Shown here piece after piece: positions 18,103 through 27,540 of a stretch of 64,000 nt of DNA. The DNA is from Alcaligenaceae bacterium (GTDB taxonomy: Bacteria > Pseudomonadota > Gammaproteobacteria > Burkholderiales > Burkholderiaceae_B). The stretch is from positions 1-64,000 of the forward strand of contig JACCET010000012.1 of the NCBI GenBank assembly GCA_013416405.1, in the 5' to 3' direction. Positions within the stretch are counted from its first letter, which is position 1, and the number at the start of each line of letters is the position of its first letter. The position numbers and the translations under genes are program-made. The notes beneath the pieces were generated by a model that made no database searches, had not been told where the DNA came from, and saw only the letters and a program-made list of their open reading frames with translations.

Positions 18103-19218
18103 ATGGCAGAACAAGGACAGCATTTGTGCTCGAAAAGCATATCAGCCGGTACAAGAGGGCAAACTTTCGATGTGGTGATTATTGGCGGGGGTCAGTCCGC
18201 TTTGACAGTCGCGTATTTTCTACGGCGCACTTCTTTAAGCTTTGTAATACTGGATAACGGGCAAGTACCGGGTGGCGCGTGGGTCCATGGCTGGGAATCC
18301 TTGCATCTGTTCTCTCCTGCACAGTGGAGTTCCTTGCCCGGTTGGGGTATGCCGGCTGTGTCTGGCTATCCAGAGCGCGATGACGTCGTGAAATATTTAG
18401 CGCAGTATGAAAAGCGGTACGATTTCTCGATTGAACGGCCAGTCTCGGTGGCGGATGTTCTTCGAGGAGAGGACGGCTTCGTTGTGCATACAGATCGTGG
18501 CGTGTGGCATGCTCGCGCAGTCATCAGCGCGACGGGAACCTGGAGCCACCCCTTTATCCCAGCCTATCCCAATCATCGCTCTTACACCGGACTGCAAATA
18601 CATTCAGCACGCTATCGCAACGCGGCGCCATTTGCCGACAGGTCGGTGCTCGTAGTAGGAGGCGGAAATTCGGGCGCTCAGATTTTGGCCGAGGTATCGC
18701 GTGTGGCTAAGACCGCATGGGTAACACAAACGGAACCGATTTTCCTGCCGGATGATGTGGATGGCCGTGTCCTGTTCGAACGGGCAACCGCCAAATGGAA
18801 AGCGCAACAAGAAGGCCGCATATTAGAAGATCCGCCTGGTGGCTTAGGTGACGTGATCATGGTGGAGCCAGTCAAAGCTGCGCGCGATCGTGGTGCACTT
18901 AATGCTGTACGTCCATTTCGTGAGTTCACGGACAAGGGCGTGATCTGGCAAGATGGGTCGCACACGGCATTCGATGCGGTCATTTGGTGTACCGGGTTTC
19001 GGCCGGCATTGGAACACCTGAAATCGCTGGGTATTATTGGTATCGACGGGAAAGTAGCCCTGTCCGGAACCCAGTCTGTAGACGTGCCTGGTTTATGGTT
19101 GGTGGGTTATGGCGAATGGACTGGTTTTGCTTCGGCAACACTGGTTGGGGGAATGCGCTATGCCAAAGCCACGGCACTTGAAGTGGCCCAGGTGCTGGAA
19201 ACTCAAGCGCTTATATAA
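18103..19218 (+). CDS. arsO: ArsO-type NAD(P)H-dependent flavin monooxygenase
   Basis: 371 residues. It has an FAD motif [20 protein letters not shown] (residues 24-43), a second nucleotide site [19 protein letters not shown] (about 182-200), and the characteristic segment [18 protein letters not shown]. These fit the ArsO family of flavin monooxygenases found in arsenic operons, thought to oxidise or otherwise modify arsenicals. It lies 12 bp after another flavoprotein gene and 18 bp before an MFS carrier gene. The two flavoproteins share the fold but are clearly different proteins. Confidence 0.82.
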   Translation: MAEQGQHLCSKSISAGTRGQTFDVVIIGGGQSALTVAYFLRRTSLSFVILDNGQVPGGAWVHGWESLHLFSPAQWSSLPGWGMPAVSGYPERDDVVKYLAQYEKRYDFSIERPVSVADVLRGEDGFVVHTDRGVWHARAVISATGTWSHPFIPAYPNHRSYTGLQIHSARYRNAAPFADRSVLVVGGGNSGAQILAEVSRVAKTAWVTQTEPIFLPDDVDGRVLFERATAKWKAQQEGRILEDPPGGLGDVIMVEPVKAARDRGALNAVRPFREFTDKGVIWQDGSHTAFDAVIWCTGFRPALEHLKSLGIIGIDGKVALSGTQSVDVPGLWLVGYGEWTGFASATLVGGMRYAKATALEVAQVLETQALI

Positions 19219-19236
19219 CCTAGAACAAACGCGAAC

Positions 19237-20556
19237 ATGTCCAATATTGATGTAGAGATGCAGGGCTCGGCTATGCGGTCGGGCTCAACAAAGAGTCCGT
19301 ACGCACTGATCGCAGCGCTGGGGATCGGTCAAATCTGTGCGTGGGGGTCGTTGTACTACAGCTTTCCCTTGATTGCTGAGGCGATGATGGCCGAGCTGGG
19401 TTGGTCCAAGACGGACGTGTATGGTGCCGCAACGATAGGTCTAATATTGGCGGGGTTTCTCGCCTATCCCGTAGGTGTGGCCGTCGATAAGGGGCACGGC
19501 CGGGCGCTTATGGGTGGTGCATCACTCATGGCGGGAATACTGTTGGCCCTTTGGTCGCAGGTCGATAACTTGATCGGCTTTTACCTGCTTGTTGCTGGCC
19601 TCGGTGCCTTACAGGCAGCGGCGTTATATGAGCCAGCATTTGCAGTGATGGCTCGACGAGTTGGGCCGGGCAGGGCTCGAGCAGGTATTACCGCCATAAC
19701 ACTGTGGGGTGGGTTTGCCAGCACTGTATTTATACCCCTTGTACAGTTCTTGTTGAACCATTGGGGTTGGCGTGATGCGTTGCTGGTGCTTGCGGTTATC
19801 AATGGGCTGGTTTGCGCGGTGGCGTATTTCGGTTTTATCCGACCTGAAAAAGATGCCATCCATTTTAGCCATGCGGATATTGGACATGTCCTTACAACGG
19901 ATAAGCAGGAAGTCAGGGCAGCGTTTCAAAAGCCGGTTTTCTGGTTACTGATGTTGGCGCTCACTGCTTACGCAGGTGCATTCACCGCTTTTACCTTTCA
20001 TATGTACCCATTGCTGCTTGAGGGCGGTTTGACTACCAGCAATGTGGTCTGGGCTATCGCCACCATAGGGCCTGCCCAGGTGGGAGGCCGAATCCTGATC
20101 AGCATCTTTGGCTCCGGCACATCCATGCGACGTATCGGAGTCTTTGTTGTTGCGGTATTCCCTTTGGTGTTTATTGTTTTGGCGATCCAGCCTTCAAGCA
20201 TGTGGGTGATCGTCGCCGTATGTATTGCCTATGGCGCGAGTAACGGTATTTTTACTATCGTACGAGGATTGGTGGTGCCCGAAATGTTAAGCCGTCGAGC
20301 TTATGGTGCGATTAATGGGTTATTGACCTTTCCTAGCACGCTTGCCAGAGCTCTTGCGCCAGTCGCTGCCGCGTTGCTCTGGTCAACCACAATGTCGTAT
20401 GACGTTGTCGTTTGGGCTATTGTCGCCTGCGCCGTAGTGCTTGCCTTTAGTTTTTGGTTGGCGGCTTGGACTAGCCGTCAAGCCAACGAGCTAGCCATGC
20501 AGCCAACAGAGGTAGCTATAACGCGCCCAAGCGCACGGCAAGCGCCGCCAGGGTAA
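19237..20556 (+). CDS. MFS transporter of the arsenic cluster
   Basis: 439 residues with about 12 predicted membrane segments, beginning [21 protein letters not shown]. The MFS loop-2 motif is present in modified form ([19 protein letters not shown]). It belongs to an MFS group often found next to arsO. It probably exports an arsenical produced by the two upstream flavoproteins, but substrate is inference. The last 41 bp overlap the 3' end of arsB on the other strand, so the two genes converge with no space for a terminator. Confidence 0.85.
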   Translation: MSNIDVEMQGSAMRSGSTKSPYALIAALGIGQICAWGSLYYSFPLIAEAMMAELGWSKTDVYGAATIGLILAGFLAYPVGVAVDKGHGRALMGGASLMAGILLALWSQVDNLIGFYLLVAGLGALQAAALYEPAFAVMARRVGPGRARAGITAITLWGGFASTVFIPLVQFLLNHWGWRDALLVLAVINGLVCAVAYFGFIRPEKDAIHFSHADIGHVLTTDKQEVRAAFQKPVFWLLMLALTAYAGAFTAFTFHMYPLLLEGGLTTSNVVWAIATIGPAQVGGRILISIFGSGTSMRRIGVFVVAVFPLVFIVLAIQPSSMWVIVAVCIAYGASNGIFTIVRGLVVPEMLSRRAYGAINGLLTFPSTLARALAPVAAALLWSTTMSYDVVVWAIVACAVVLAFSFWLAAWTSRQANELAMQPTEVAITRPSARQAPPG

Positions 20557-21802
20557 CAAGCAATACAGGCAAAGTCAGCACGATACCTACTTTGAAGTAA
20601 TAGCCCCACGTAATGGTCATGCCCTTGCGTGCCAGGACGTGCAGCCACAGCAGTGTGGCCAGGCTACCTATGGGGGTGATTTTGGGGCCCAAGTCGCTAC
20701 CGATGACATTGGCATAGATCATGGCTTCTTTGACCACGCCCGTGGCCTGGCTGGCGTCAATGGAAAGCGCCCCCACCAAGACGGTGGGCATATTGTTCAT
20801 GATGGACGAAAGCAGGGCGGTAAGCACACCGGTGCCCAAGGCAGCGGCCCAGACGCCGTGGCCAGCCAGGTAGTCGAGCAAGCCGGCGATCATCTCCGTC
20901 AGCCCGGCATTGCGCAAGCCATAAACGACCAAGTACATGCCAAGGGAGAATATGACGATAGCCCAAGGCGCTTCGCGCACGACTTTGAGAGTACTGATTT
21001 TATGCCCGCGTCCCGCGACGATAAGCAGCGCTAGCGCTCCCAGAGCTGCGATGGCACTGACCGGGATGCCAAAACCCTCAAGCGTAAAAAAGCTGACCAA
21101 TAGCAGCCCCAGCACGACCCAGCCGGCGCGGAAGGTCGCCAGATCATGAATCGCCGTTTTAGGCTCCTTGAGCTGGCTATCGTCGTAGCGCGCCGGAATA
21201 CTGCGGCGAAAATACAGCAACAGAACCAGCAAGGTGGCGGCAACAGAAACAATGTTGACCGGAACCATCACTGCGGCATATCGGGCAAAGCTGATATCGA
21301 AGAAGTCCGCCGAAACAATATTGACCAGGTTGGATACGATGAGCGGCAGACTGGCGGTGTCGGCAATAAAGCCTGCCGCCATGACAAAAGCCAGCGTGGC
21401 CGCAGGGCTGAACCCCAGCGCCAAAAGCATGGCCATGACGATGGGCGTCAGGATCAAGGCGGCCCCGTCATTGGCAAAGAACGCCGATACCACGGCCCCC
21501 AGCAAGACAATCAGTGCGAATAATCGCCGGCCATGACCGCCGCCCCATCTGGCCACATGCAGCGCTGTCCATTCAAAAAAACCTGCTTCGTCCAGGAGCA
21601 GGCTGATAATGATGATCGCCACAAAGGTGGCGGTCGCGTTCCAGACAATTTGCCAGACCACGGGTATGTCGCTGAAGCTGACAACACCGAAAATCAGCGC
21701 AAGTGCCGCGCCGATCGAGGCGCTCCAGCCTATGTTCAAGCCGCGCGGCTGCCAGATGACCAGGACGATGGTGACAATAAAAATCAATAGCGCTGCAAGC
21801 AC
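20516..21802 (-). CDS. arsB: Arsenite efflux permease ArsB
   Basis: 428 residues, about 12 membrane segments, with the ArsB/NhaD signatures [20 protein letters not shown] and [14 protein letters not shown]. It expels As(OH)3 through the inner membrane, alone or with an ArsA ATPase; no arsA is present. It is the last gene of the minus-strand arsR-arsC-arsC-arsB operon. It lacks the Cys cluster of Acr3 permeases, which supports ArsB. Its 3' end overlaps the convergent MFS gene. Confidence 0.93.
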   Translation of the reverse strand: MLAALLIFIVTIVLVIWQPRGLNIGWSASIGAALALIFGVVSFSDIPVVWQIVWNATATFVAIIIISLLLDEAGFFEWTALHVARWGGGHGRRLFALIVLLGAVVSAFFANDGAALILTPIVMAMLLALGFSPAATLAFVMAAGFIADTASLPLIVSNLVNIVSADFFDISFARYAAVMVPVNIVSVAATLLVLLLYFRRSIPARYDDSQLKEPKTAIHDLATFRAGWVVLGLLLVSFFTLEGFGIPVSAIAALGALALLIVAGRGHKISTLKVVREAPWAIVIFSLGMYLVVYGLRNAGLTEMIAGLLDYLAGHGVWAAALGTGVLTALLSSIMNNMPTVLVGALSIDASQATGVVKEAMIYANVIGSDLGPKITPIGSLATLLWLHVLARKGMTITWGYYFKVGIVLTLPVLLVTLAALAVRLGAL

Positions 21803-21897
21803 GTGGAGTCTCTCTTTACGACAAACGGGAAGGCGCCCCAGGGCAGGGGCGTTGGAGAATGAAAGCGTTGGTTAAAAATACGCGGGCGAGTGTTGCA

Positions 21898-22377
21898 CTA
21901 AGGAAGCAGTTCGCCAATGCGATCCAGTTCGATTTTCAGGTGAGCCGAATCATTTTTCAGGTCAGAGAGCGGCAATGCCAAGAATGCTTCAATGCGGGCG
22001 CGCAAAATACGGTACGCAGTATCGAATGCCTTGTCGATTTCCTCGTCGGTGCCCGTAGCATGGGCGGGGTCCTCAACGCCCCAATGGGTGCGAGTGACGG
22101 GCCCCAGGTACGCCGGGCAGATCTCACCCGCTGCACTGGCACAAACGGTGACGACGACATCAGGCGTATGCGGCAGGTTATCCCATGATTTGCTGAAGTA
22201 GCCATCAGTTGAAATACCTTCGCGTGCAAGCAGCGTTAACGAGCGGGGATGCACTTGGCCTGTAGGATGACTGCCGGCGCTCATGGCGCTCCAGTCAGTA
22301 GGGGCAAGGTGATTGAAAGTGGCTTCAGCCAGGATGGAGCGGCACGAATTGCCCGTGCACAGGAAGAGGACGTTCAT
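21898..22377 (-). CDS. arsC: Thioredoxin-type arsenate reductase (LMW-phosphatase fold), copy 1
   Basis: 159 residues. The P-loop CTGNSCRS (residues 7-14) of the low-molecular-weight phosphatase fold is present at the N-terminus, with further Cys in VVTVCASAAGEICPAY near residues 76-84. It reduces arsenate to arsenite for export by ArsB. The start MNVLFLCTGN fits the family; the open frame upstream of it is spurious. It lies 95 bp before arsB and 10 bp after the second copy. The presence of an extra Cys in the P-loop (CTGNSCRS) differs from the second copy, which has CTGNSARS. Confidence 0.9.
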   Translation of the reverse strand: MNVLFLCTGNSCRSILAEATFNHLAPTDWSAMSAGSHPTGQVHPRSLTLLAREGISTDGYFSKSWDNLPHTPDVVVTVCASAAGEICPAYLGPVTRTHWGVEDPAHATGTDEEIDKAFDTAYRILRARIEAFLALPLSDLKNDSAHLKIELDRIGELLP

Positions 22378-22387
22378 ATATTGCTTG

Positions 22388-22909
22388 TTAAGAAACGGTG
22401 GTGCTGGTTTGCGTCGCCCCACTACCGAGCGCGTCGAGTTCGCGCTTGATGGCTACACGGTCTAGCGTGGTTAATGGCAAGCTATTGAAAATCTTGATCC
22501 GATTGGCGATCTGGCGAAAGATCTTGTCGAAGTACGTCCGTTTTGCTTCTGCGGTTCCTTCAAAAGCTGACGGATCTTCAAAGCCCCAATGTGCGGTGAT
22601 CGGTTGGCCAGGCCACAAAGGGCATTCTTCTCCGGCCGCACTATCGCAAAGGGTGATGACAAAATCCAATTGCGGCGCCGTGGGCTTTGCGAACTCATCC
22701 CAGCTTTTGCTGCGTAAGCCTTCAACGGGTAGTCGAGCGGATTGAAGGACTTCAATAGTAAGGGGGTTTACTTGAGGGCCGGGACGGCTGCCCGCGCTGT
22801 ACGCCCGAAAACGATCACGACCGAAATTATTAAGTAGTACTTCGGCCATAATGCTGCGTGCCGAATTGCCCGTGCAAAGAAACAGTGTGTTATAGACCTT
22901 ATCCGACAT
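22388..22909 (-). CDS. arsC: Thioredoxin-type arsenate reductase, copy 2
   Basis: 173 residues starting MSDKVYNTLFLCTGNSARS. The P-loop CTGNSARS and the distal pair FVITLCDSAAGEECPLW give the three-Cys relay of LMW-phosphatase-type arsenate reductases. The long open frame reaching 23374 is not the gene; it runs back through arsR. It lies between arsR and the first copy, in the same operon. The two copies are clearly diverged rather than a recent duplication. Confidence 0.9.
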   Translation of the reverse strand: MSDKVYNTLFLCTGNSARSIMAEVLLNNFGRDRFRAYSAGSRPGPQVNPLTIEVLQSARLPVEGLRSKSWDEFAKPTAPQLDFVITLCDSAAGEECPLWPGQPITAHWGFEDPSAFEGTAEAKRTYFDKIFRQIANRIKIFNSLPLTTLDRVAIKRELDALGSGATQTSTTVS

Positions 22910-22968
22910 GGTGCAGAGGTTCCTCTGTTGAGTGTCGCCGGCGTAATGGCCAGCGCATGAATGAATGG

Positions 22969-23310
22969 TTAAGCGTGGGTTTTCTGAGTAACAGCACAGG
23001 CATCGACCTTTACTGGCGAGCATGGATTCCCGCCGCAGCAATTCTCGGTCAGATAGGCCAGAAGCGAATTCATGGCTTCGTACTCGGCCGAATAAAATAC
23101 AAAACGGCCTTCCTGACGCGACGACAACAGCCCCGCATTTACCAATTCTTTTAGGTGAAAGGAAAGCGACGAGGGGGCAATCCCCACCAGTTCCGACAAT
23201 TGGCCTGCCGGCAGACCGGCTGGACCGGCCTGCACCAGGTAGCGATAGGCTTCCAGGCGAGACTCGTGGGCGATGGCGGCCAGCGCGCGAACTATACTTT
23301 TCGTTTTCAT
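22969..23310 (-). CDS. arsR: ArsR/SmtB-family arsenite-responsive repressor
   Basis: 113 residues. The winged helix includes IAHESRLEAYRYLVQAGPAG, the recognition helix SSLSFHLKELVNAGLLSSRQ and the wing EGRFVFYSAE. The E. coli-type CVCDLC helix motif is absent; instead Cys residues cluster near the C-terminus (ENCCGGNPC and DACAVT), the arrangement of ArsR types that bind As(III) at a C-terminal site. It heads the arsRCCB operon and diverges from the glutaredoxin-type arsC with only 40 bp between the start codons. Confidence 0.92.
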   Translation of the reverse strand: MKTKSIVRALAAIAHESRLEAYRYLVQAGPAGLPAGQLSELVGIAPSSLSFHLKELVNAGLLSSRQEGRFVFYSAEYEAMNSLLAYLTENCCGGNPCSPVKVDACAVTQKTHA

Positions 23311-23350
23311 TGATCAATAATACTCGAAATGTTAAAATAATGGAATTGTT
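23311..23350. promoter_or_regulatory. Divergent arsR / arsC promoter region
   Basis: Only 40 A/T-rich bp separate the two start codons, so both promoters and the ArsR operator must overlap here. The perfect dyad ATTGATCAAT spans 23309-23318, covering the arsR start codon. Use of this dyad by ArsR is inference. Confidence 0.45.
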
Positions 23351-23776
23351 ATGAGCACTATCACGATCTACCACAACCCCAATTGCGGGACCTCACGCAA
23401 TACGTTGGGCTTAATCCGAAATGCCGGTATAGAGCCCACCGTAATCGAATACTTGAAAACGCCGCCATCGCGTGACGCGCTTGCCGATCTAATTCAACGT
23501 GCCGGGTTAACGGTGCGTCAGGCACTACGTGAAAAAGGTACTCCATTTATGGAACTGGGCCTGGATAACACGGCGCTTACAGATGCACAATTGCTCGACG
23601 CGGCGCAAGAGCATCCCATTCTGATGAATCGACCTTTCGTTGTTACGCCGTTGGGGGTACGCCTGTGCCGGCCTTCAGAGATGGTTCTCGATATCCTTCA
23701 ACAGGCCCAACAGGGGCCCTTTACCAAAGAGGACGGGGAAGCTGTCATCGATGAGCGCGGCCAACGCGTGCGTTAA
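23351..23776 (+). CDS. arsC: Glutaredoxin-type arsenate reductase (ArsC, YffB/ArsC fold)
   Basis: 141 residues with the catalytic HNPNCGTSRN motif (Cys13 region), followed by the conserved IEYLKTPPS and the second arginine region MNRPFVVTPLGVRLCRPSE. This E. coli R773-type enzyme reduces arsenate using glutathione and glutaredoxin. It is unrelated in fold to the two minus-strand arsC genes, so the locus carries both reductase chemistries. It diverges from arsR and is followed by arsH after 51 bp. Confidence 0.93.
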   Translation: MSTITIYHNPNCGTSRNTLGLIRNAGIEPTVIEYLKTPPSRDALADLIQRAGLTVRQALREKGTPFMELGLDNTALTDAQLLDAAQEHPILMNRPFVVTPLGVRLCRPSEMVLDILQQAQQGPFTKEDGEAVIDERGQRVR

Positions 23777-23827
23777 CGATACTTCACCTTCCTGCACCAC
23801 CTAGTACTTTTTTCTATTAGTTTGAGA

Positions 23828-24592
23828 ATGTTGATGACCAGTTATTCTTCACCGGCTGATTTGACCTTGCCCATAGCCGACGAGACCCTCTTGGATACGC
23901 CCACTCATGACAAGCTTTCCTTGTCGGGTGGGGCAACGCACCCGCCCCGTATTCTTTTACTGTACGGTTCGCTGCGTGAGCGCTCATATAGTCGTTTGCT
24001 TACCGAAGAGGCGGCGCGCATCCTGAACCGCTTGGGTGCCGAGACCCGGATTTTCGATCCAGATGGGCTACCGCTGCCCGACAGCGTCGCCGCAGATCAT
24101 CCTAAAGTGGCCGAGTTGCGTGCGCTGTCAAACTGGTCGGAAGGGCAGGTGTGGTGTAGCCCAGAGCGTCACGGCACCTTAACCGGGGTGTTCAAGAGCC
24201 AAATCGATTGGCTGCCCCTGGAATTGGAAAGCGTGCGCCCGACCCAAGGCCGCACTTTGGCTGTCATGCAGGTCAGCGGTGGATCCCAATCCTTTAACGC
24301 GGTCAATGCGCTGCGGGTGCTGGGTCGTTGGATGCGGATGGTAACAATACCGAATCAATCATCTGTGGCGAAGGCCTACCAGGAGTTCGACGAGGACGGA
24401 CGGATGAAACCTTCGCCGTACTACGACCGCGTCGTAGATGTCATGGAAGAGCTGATGAAATTTACCTTGCTGGTTCGGGACCGAAGCGATTATTTGACTG
24501 ACCGGTATAGCGAACGCAAGGGCGTGGCTGCCGAGGTCGCCCGCTTGGCGCAGCGCGCCATGGAGCAAGAGACGCAAACCACGGAAAGCTAA
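23828..24592 (+). CDS. arsH: ArsH, NADPH-dependent FMN reductase
   Basis: 254 residues, flavodoxin-like fold. The FMN-binding motif [10 protein letters not shown] lies near residues 47-56 and the conserved segment [23 protein letters not shown] near 112-134. ArsH oxidises trivalent organoarsenicals such as methylarsenite to the less toxic pentavalent forms. Three starts are close together (TTG 23822, ATG 23828, ATG 23834); none has a good ribosome site, and I chose the first ATG. It is the last gene before the convergent aioR. Confidence 0.92.
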   Translation: MLMTSYSSPADLTLPIADETLLDTPTHDKLSLSGGATHPPRILLLYGSLRERSYSRLLTEEAARILNRLGAETRIFDPDGLPLPDSVAADHPKVAELRALSNWSEGQVWCSPERHGTLTGVFKSQIDWLPLELESVRPTQGRTLAVMQVSGGSQSFNAVNALRVLGRWMRMVTIPNQSSVAKAYQEFDEDGRMKPSPYYDRVVDVMEELMKFTLLVRDRSDYLTDRYSERKGVAAEVARLAQRAMEQETQTTES

Positions 24593-24658
24593 ATCACGGG
24601 AATGCCAATTAGTTACGGTGTGCTTTGGGCATAGTCGGAGCGCGATGGTAAGAAGCGT

Positions 24659-26047
24659 TTAGACGTCGACCCGATCACCTTGTGTGCTTTGTTTTGATAG
24701 GCGTGCGGCCTCAATATTGTGCCGCTTCATTTTTTCCCATAAGTTTTTCCGCGAAATCTTAAGCGCGTTGGCTGTTTCGGTGATATGGCCCTGATAACGT
24801 ATCAACATTTCTTCGATATAAAGCCGTTCGCAGGCATCTTGGTAAATATTGAGCGCTGCATCTTCACCGGGAAAGGCCGTGTTCAGAGGCACGGTTCGTT
24901 GCCAATCGGAAGCGAAAATGTCGTTAGGAAGTAGAACGGCATTCGGACTGACCAGACAGGCGTGCTCGATTCTGTTGTGCAATTCGCGGATGTTGCCCGG
25001 CCATGAATATTCTTGTAGTCGTAATTGGGTGAGCGGATGCAAAGATTTTGGGGGCTCATTCAGACGCTGGGCCATAGCGCTGATAAAGCGCTGCGCTAGC
25101 CAATAAACGTCTTCTGGACGTTCCCTAAGGGGTTTGACATGCAACGTGACAACATTGATTCGGTAATACAAGTCTTCGCGAAATAGACGTTCCTTGACCA
25201 TGCTTTCCAGATCACGGTTCGTGGCACAGACCAGATCGAATTGCGTTGCAACATCTTGTTCGCCGCCAAGACGCCGAATGCGCTTTTCTTGTATAGATCT
25301 TAGCAATGTAGCTTGTAACGGAAGGGAGAGCTCGCCCACTTCATCCAGGAACAGCGTTCCACCGTTGGCCTGCTCAAGATAACCGCGCTTTTGCTTATCG
25401 GCACCCGTGAAAGCGCCACGCTCAAAGCCAAAAAACTCCGCTTCAGCTAGCGTGGGCGCAACCGCTCCACAGTTCACCGCTACAAACGGACGTTCGATAC
25501 TGGTTGAGTCGGCTTTGCGATGAATGAGCCGCGCAAGAACCTCCTTGCCAACCCCTGACTCTCCTGTAATAAGAACCGACGACGCTCGCCCGGCAATTCT
25601 AGGGACAAGCTGGGCTAATTCTTGGGCGGCAGTGGAAACCCCCAAAATATTTTCGTCTGACAGGTGTGTATTAACTTCATGATTGACGGTTAGTTCTCGA
25701 ATAGTTTGCACTAAGCGGGGTAGGTCGAAGGGCTTTGTTATGTAATCTCGCACCCCCAGTTTGAGCATGTCTACGGCGCGCTCAACAGTGGCATATGCCG
25801 TCATGAGGATGAAGGGCGGAAGACTATGGCCGTCCTGAAGCATCTGCATATATAGCGCATCACCATCCAAATCGGCCAGCCGCACATCGCTGAGGACCAC
25901 TGCGTAGTCATTTGCACGGATGGCGGCTTGTGCCGCATAAGCACCAAGATGCCAATCCACCTTGAAGCCCTCCAATTGAAAGCGTTCAACGAGAGACTCG
26001 CCCATGATCGGATCATCTTCGATCAGGCAAATATGAGGACCAGTCAT
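24659..26047 (-). CDS. aioR: AioR, sigma-54-dependent response regulator
   Basis: 462 residues. The receiver domain at 5-115 holds the acidic pocket EDD and the phosphoacceptor Asp in VVLSDVRLADLDGD. The AAA+ domain has Walker A GESGVGKE, the sigma-54 contact loop GAFTGA, Walker B GGTLFLDEVGELS, and a C-terminal Fis-type helix-turn-helix (ETANALKISRKNLWEKMKRH). With AioS and AioX it activates aioBA in response to arsenite. Its start overlaps the end of aioS by 4 nt. A matching -24/-12 promoter and upstream dyad lie before aioB. Confidence 0.93.
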   Translation of the reverse strand: MTGPHICLIEDDPIMGESLVERFQLEGFKVDWHLGAYAAQAAIRANDYAVVLSDVRLADLDGDALYMQMLQDGHSLPPFILMTAYATVERAVDMLKLGVRDYITKPFDLPRLVQTIRELTVNHEVNTHLSDENILGVSTAAQELAQLVPRIAGRASSVLITGESGVGKEVLARLIHRKADSTSIERPFVAVNCGAVAPTLAEAEFFGFERGAFTGADKQKRGYLEQANGGTLFLDEVGELSLPLQATLLRSIQEKRIRRLGGEQDVATQFDLVCATNRDLESMVKERLFREDLYYRINVVTLHVKPLRERPEDVYWLAQRFISAMAQRLNEPPKSLHPLTQLRLQEYSWPGNIRELHNRIEHACLVSPNAVLLPNDIFASDWQRTVPLNTAFPGEDAALNIYQDACERLYIEEMLIRYQGHITETANALKISRKNLWEKMKRHNIEAARLSKQSTQGDRVDV

Positions 26048-27540
26048 GCTTGACCTCCCATAGACGGTGAGTTTAAAGGAAGGGTAACCGTAAAGCGGGT
26101 AAATCCCGGCTCACTGCTTACTTCAATCGTACCGCGTAACTGCCTAATGATCTGATAAGTCACCCACAAACCGAGTCCATGTGAATTACGGTTCAGTGTT
26201 TGCTCCACGGGATATGGCTCGAAAAGGTGGGGTAGAGCAGTTTCGGGGATATGCCGTCCTGAATTGGATATCTCGATAGTGAGCGATTCGGTAGTGCGCT
26301 GAACCAAGCAACTCACACTGCCTTCTGGCTCGACAGCATTCTTCGCGTTAAGAAGCAGGTTAAGTGTCAGTTGCCGTACTGAGTGGGCGGGCAAGTCAAC
26401 GGCAAGATCTGGCTGAACATCCCATAGCAACCTGGCGTGCCGTGCATTGAGCTCCGGCTCAATGAGCATGCGTAGATCCTCCCAATCGGCGGGTGACATT
26501 CGCGAGGCATCGAGTCGCGCTTCCACAAGTAAAGCGCCTACCGTATGGCGTATCTGATTTAACCCACGGCGCACCAGCTCGACGGTTTTGATAGTCAGCC
26601 TATCAGGCGTTCCGTGCGTCTGAAGCGTGTCAAGCGCATTGATCATCCCGCCAAGTGGGTTATTGATTTCATGCGCAACGCCAGTGGCGACCCGACCTAC
26701 CGCCGCCAGCCGTTCAGCGGTCACCATCTCGCGCTCAAGCGCTTCTTTGGCTTCAAGCTCGTCCAACATGCCTGAGAACTGCTGGCTTAGTACTCCTATC
26801 TCATCGGTGCCTGTCGTGTCCAACGATTGCCGAATAGAGCTAAGGGGTTCGCGGCCTACACGTTTCATTGCTTTTGCCAGTGAAAGCAGAGGTCGGGCGA
26901 CTTGATTGCCCCATGCCCATCCGATGAGCAGCAACAGAATAATCCCGGGGATACTGATCCAAAATACTCGGGTGAGCAGACTGGAAACACGCTGTCGCCA
27001 AGCGCTTACATCGTATGAAACCAACACGTATCCAGCGATGCCTGCGTCGTCGGACCGAACGGCGGTTCCCGCAACCCCTGGGACTTGAGAAAAGTAACCC
27101 GAATATCGAAAATAAAACGACTGCGACGGATCGCGAAGTGCGGCGACTGCGTGCGTCAGCTCATCAGGTAGCGCAGCGAGCGATGTCGAGATCGGGTAGT
27201 GTTTAGGGTTGGATGCTGCGTATACGTTGAAATCTTGATCCAGAACGATGATCGCTTGCACGCCCGAGACAGGGCCTGTTGCATCGACCGGAATTCGAAT
27301 GGCTTCATACGCACGCCAAAGATCATCGCGCCTGAGGGGTTCGCGCACTGATAAGGCCAGCATACGAGTAAGGGCTTGTGCCCCTTGGCGCATATCCTGG
27401 CGCATTGCCGAATATGACGTCTGTATGAAGGTCGCTGTCACCACGAGCTCTGTGGCGAGAATGGCTGCTGCCAACGCTAAGGGAGCCTTGTATCGATAGC
27501 TCATGTGGCGAAATGGACGACGCCAACTGAAGGAGCTCAT
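26044..27540 (-). CDS. aioS: AioS, membrane sensor histidine kinase
   Basis: 498 residues. Membrane segments lie near residues 18-40 and 190-212, enclosing a periplasmic domain, followed by a HAMP region, the H-box with His in GVAHEINNPLGGM (about 290), the N-box LLLNAKNAVE and a G-box HGLGLWVTYQIIRQL. It phosphorylates AioR when the periplasmic AioX signals arsenite. It overlaps both aioX and aioR by 4 nt, giving a tightly coupled aioXSR operon. Confidence 0.92.
   Translation of the reverse strand: MSSFSWRRPFRHMSYRYKAPLALAAAILATELVVTATFIQTSYSAMRQDMRQGAQALTRMLALSVREPLRRDDLWRAYEAIRIPVDATGPVSGVQAIIVLDQDFNVYAASNPKHYPISTSLAALPDELTHAVAALRDPSQSFYFRYSGYFSQVPGVAGTAVRSDDAGIAGYVLVSYDVSAWRQRVSSLLTRVFWISIPGIILLLLIGWAWGNQVARPLLSLAKAMKRVGREPLSSIRQSLDTTGTDEIGVLSQQFSGMLDELEAKEALEREMVTAERLAAVGRVATGVAHEINNPLGGMINALDTLQTHGTPDRLTIKTVELVRRGLNQIRHTVGALLVEARLDASRMSPADWEDLRMLIEPELNARHARLLWDVQPDLAVDLPAHSVRQLTLNLLLNAKNAVEPEGSVSCLVQRTTESLTIEISNSGRHIPETALPHLFEPYPVEQTLNRNSHGLGLWVTYQIIRQLRGTIEVSSEPGFTRFTVTLPLNSPSMGGQA

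Noticed and set aside
22910-23374. N-terminal extension of arsC copy 2
   Set aside because: The open frame runs antisense-free but in another frame through arsR; the family start is at 22909.
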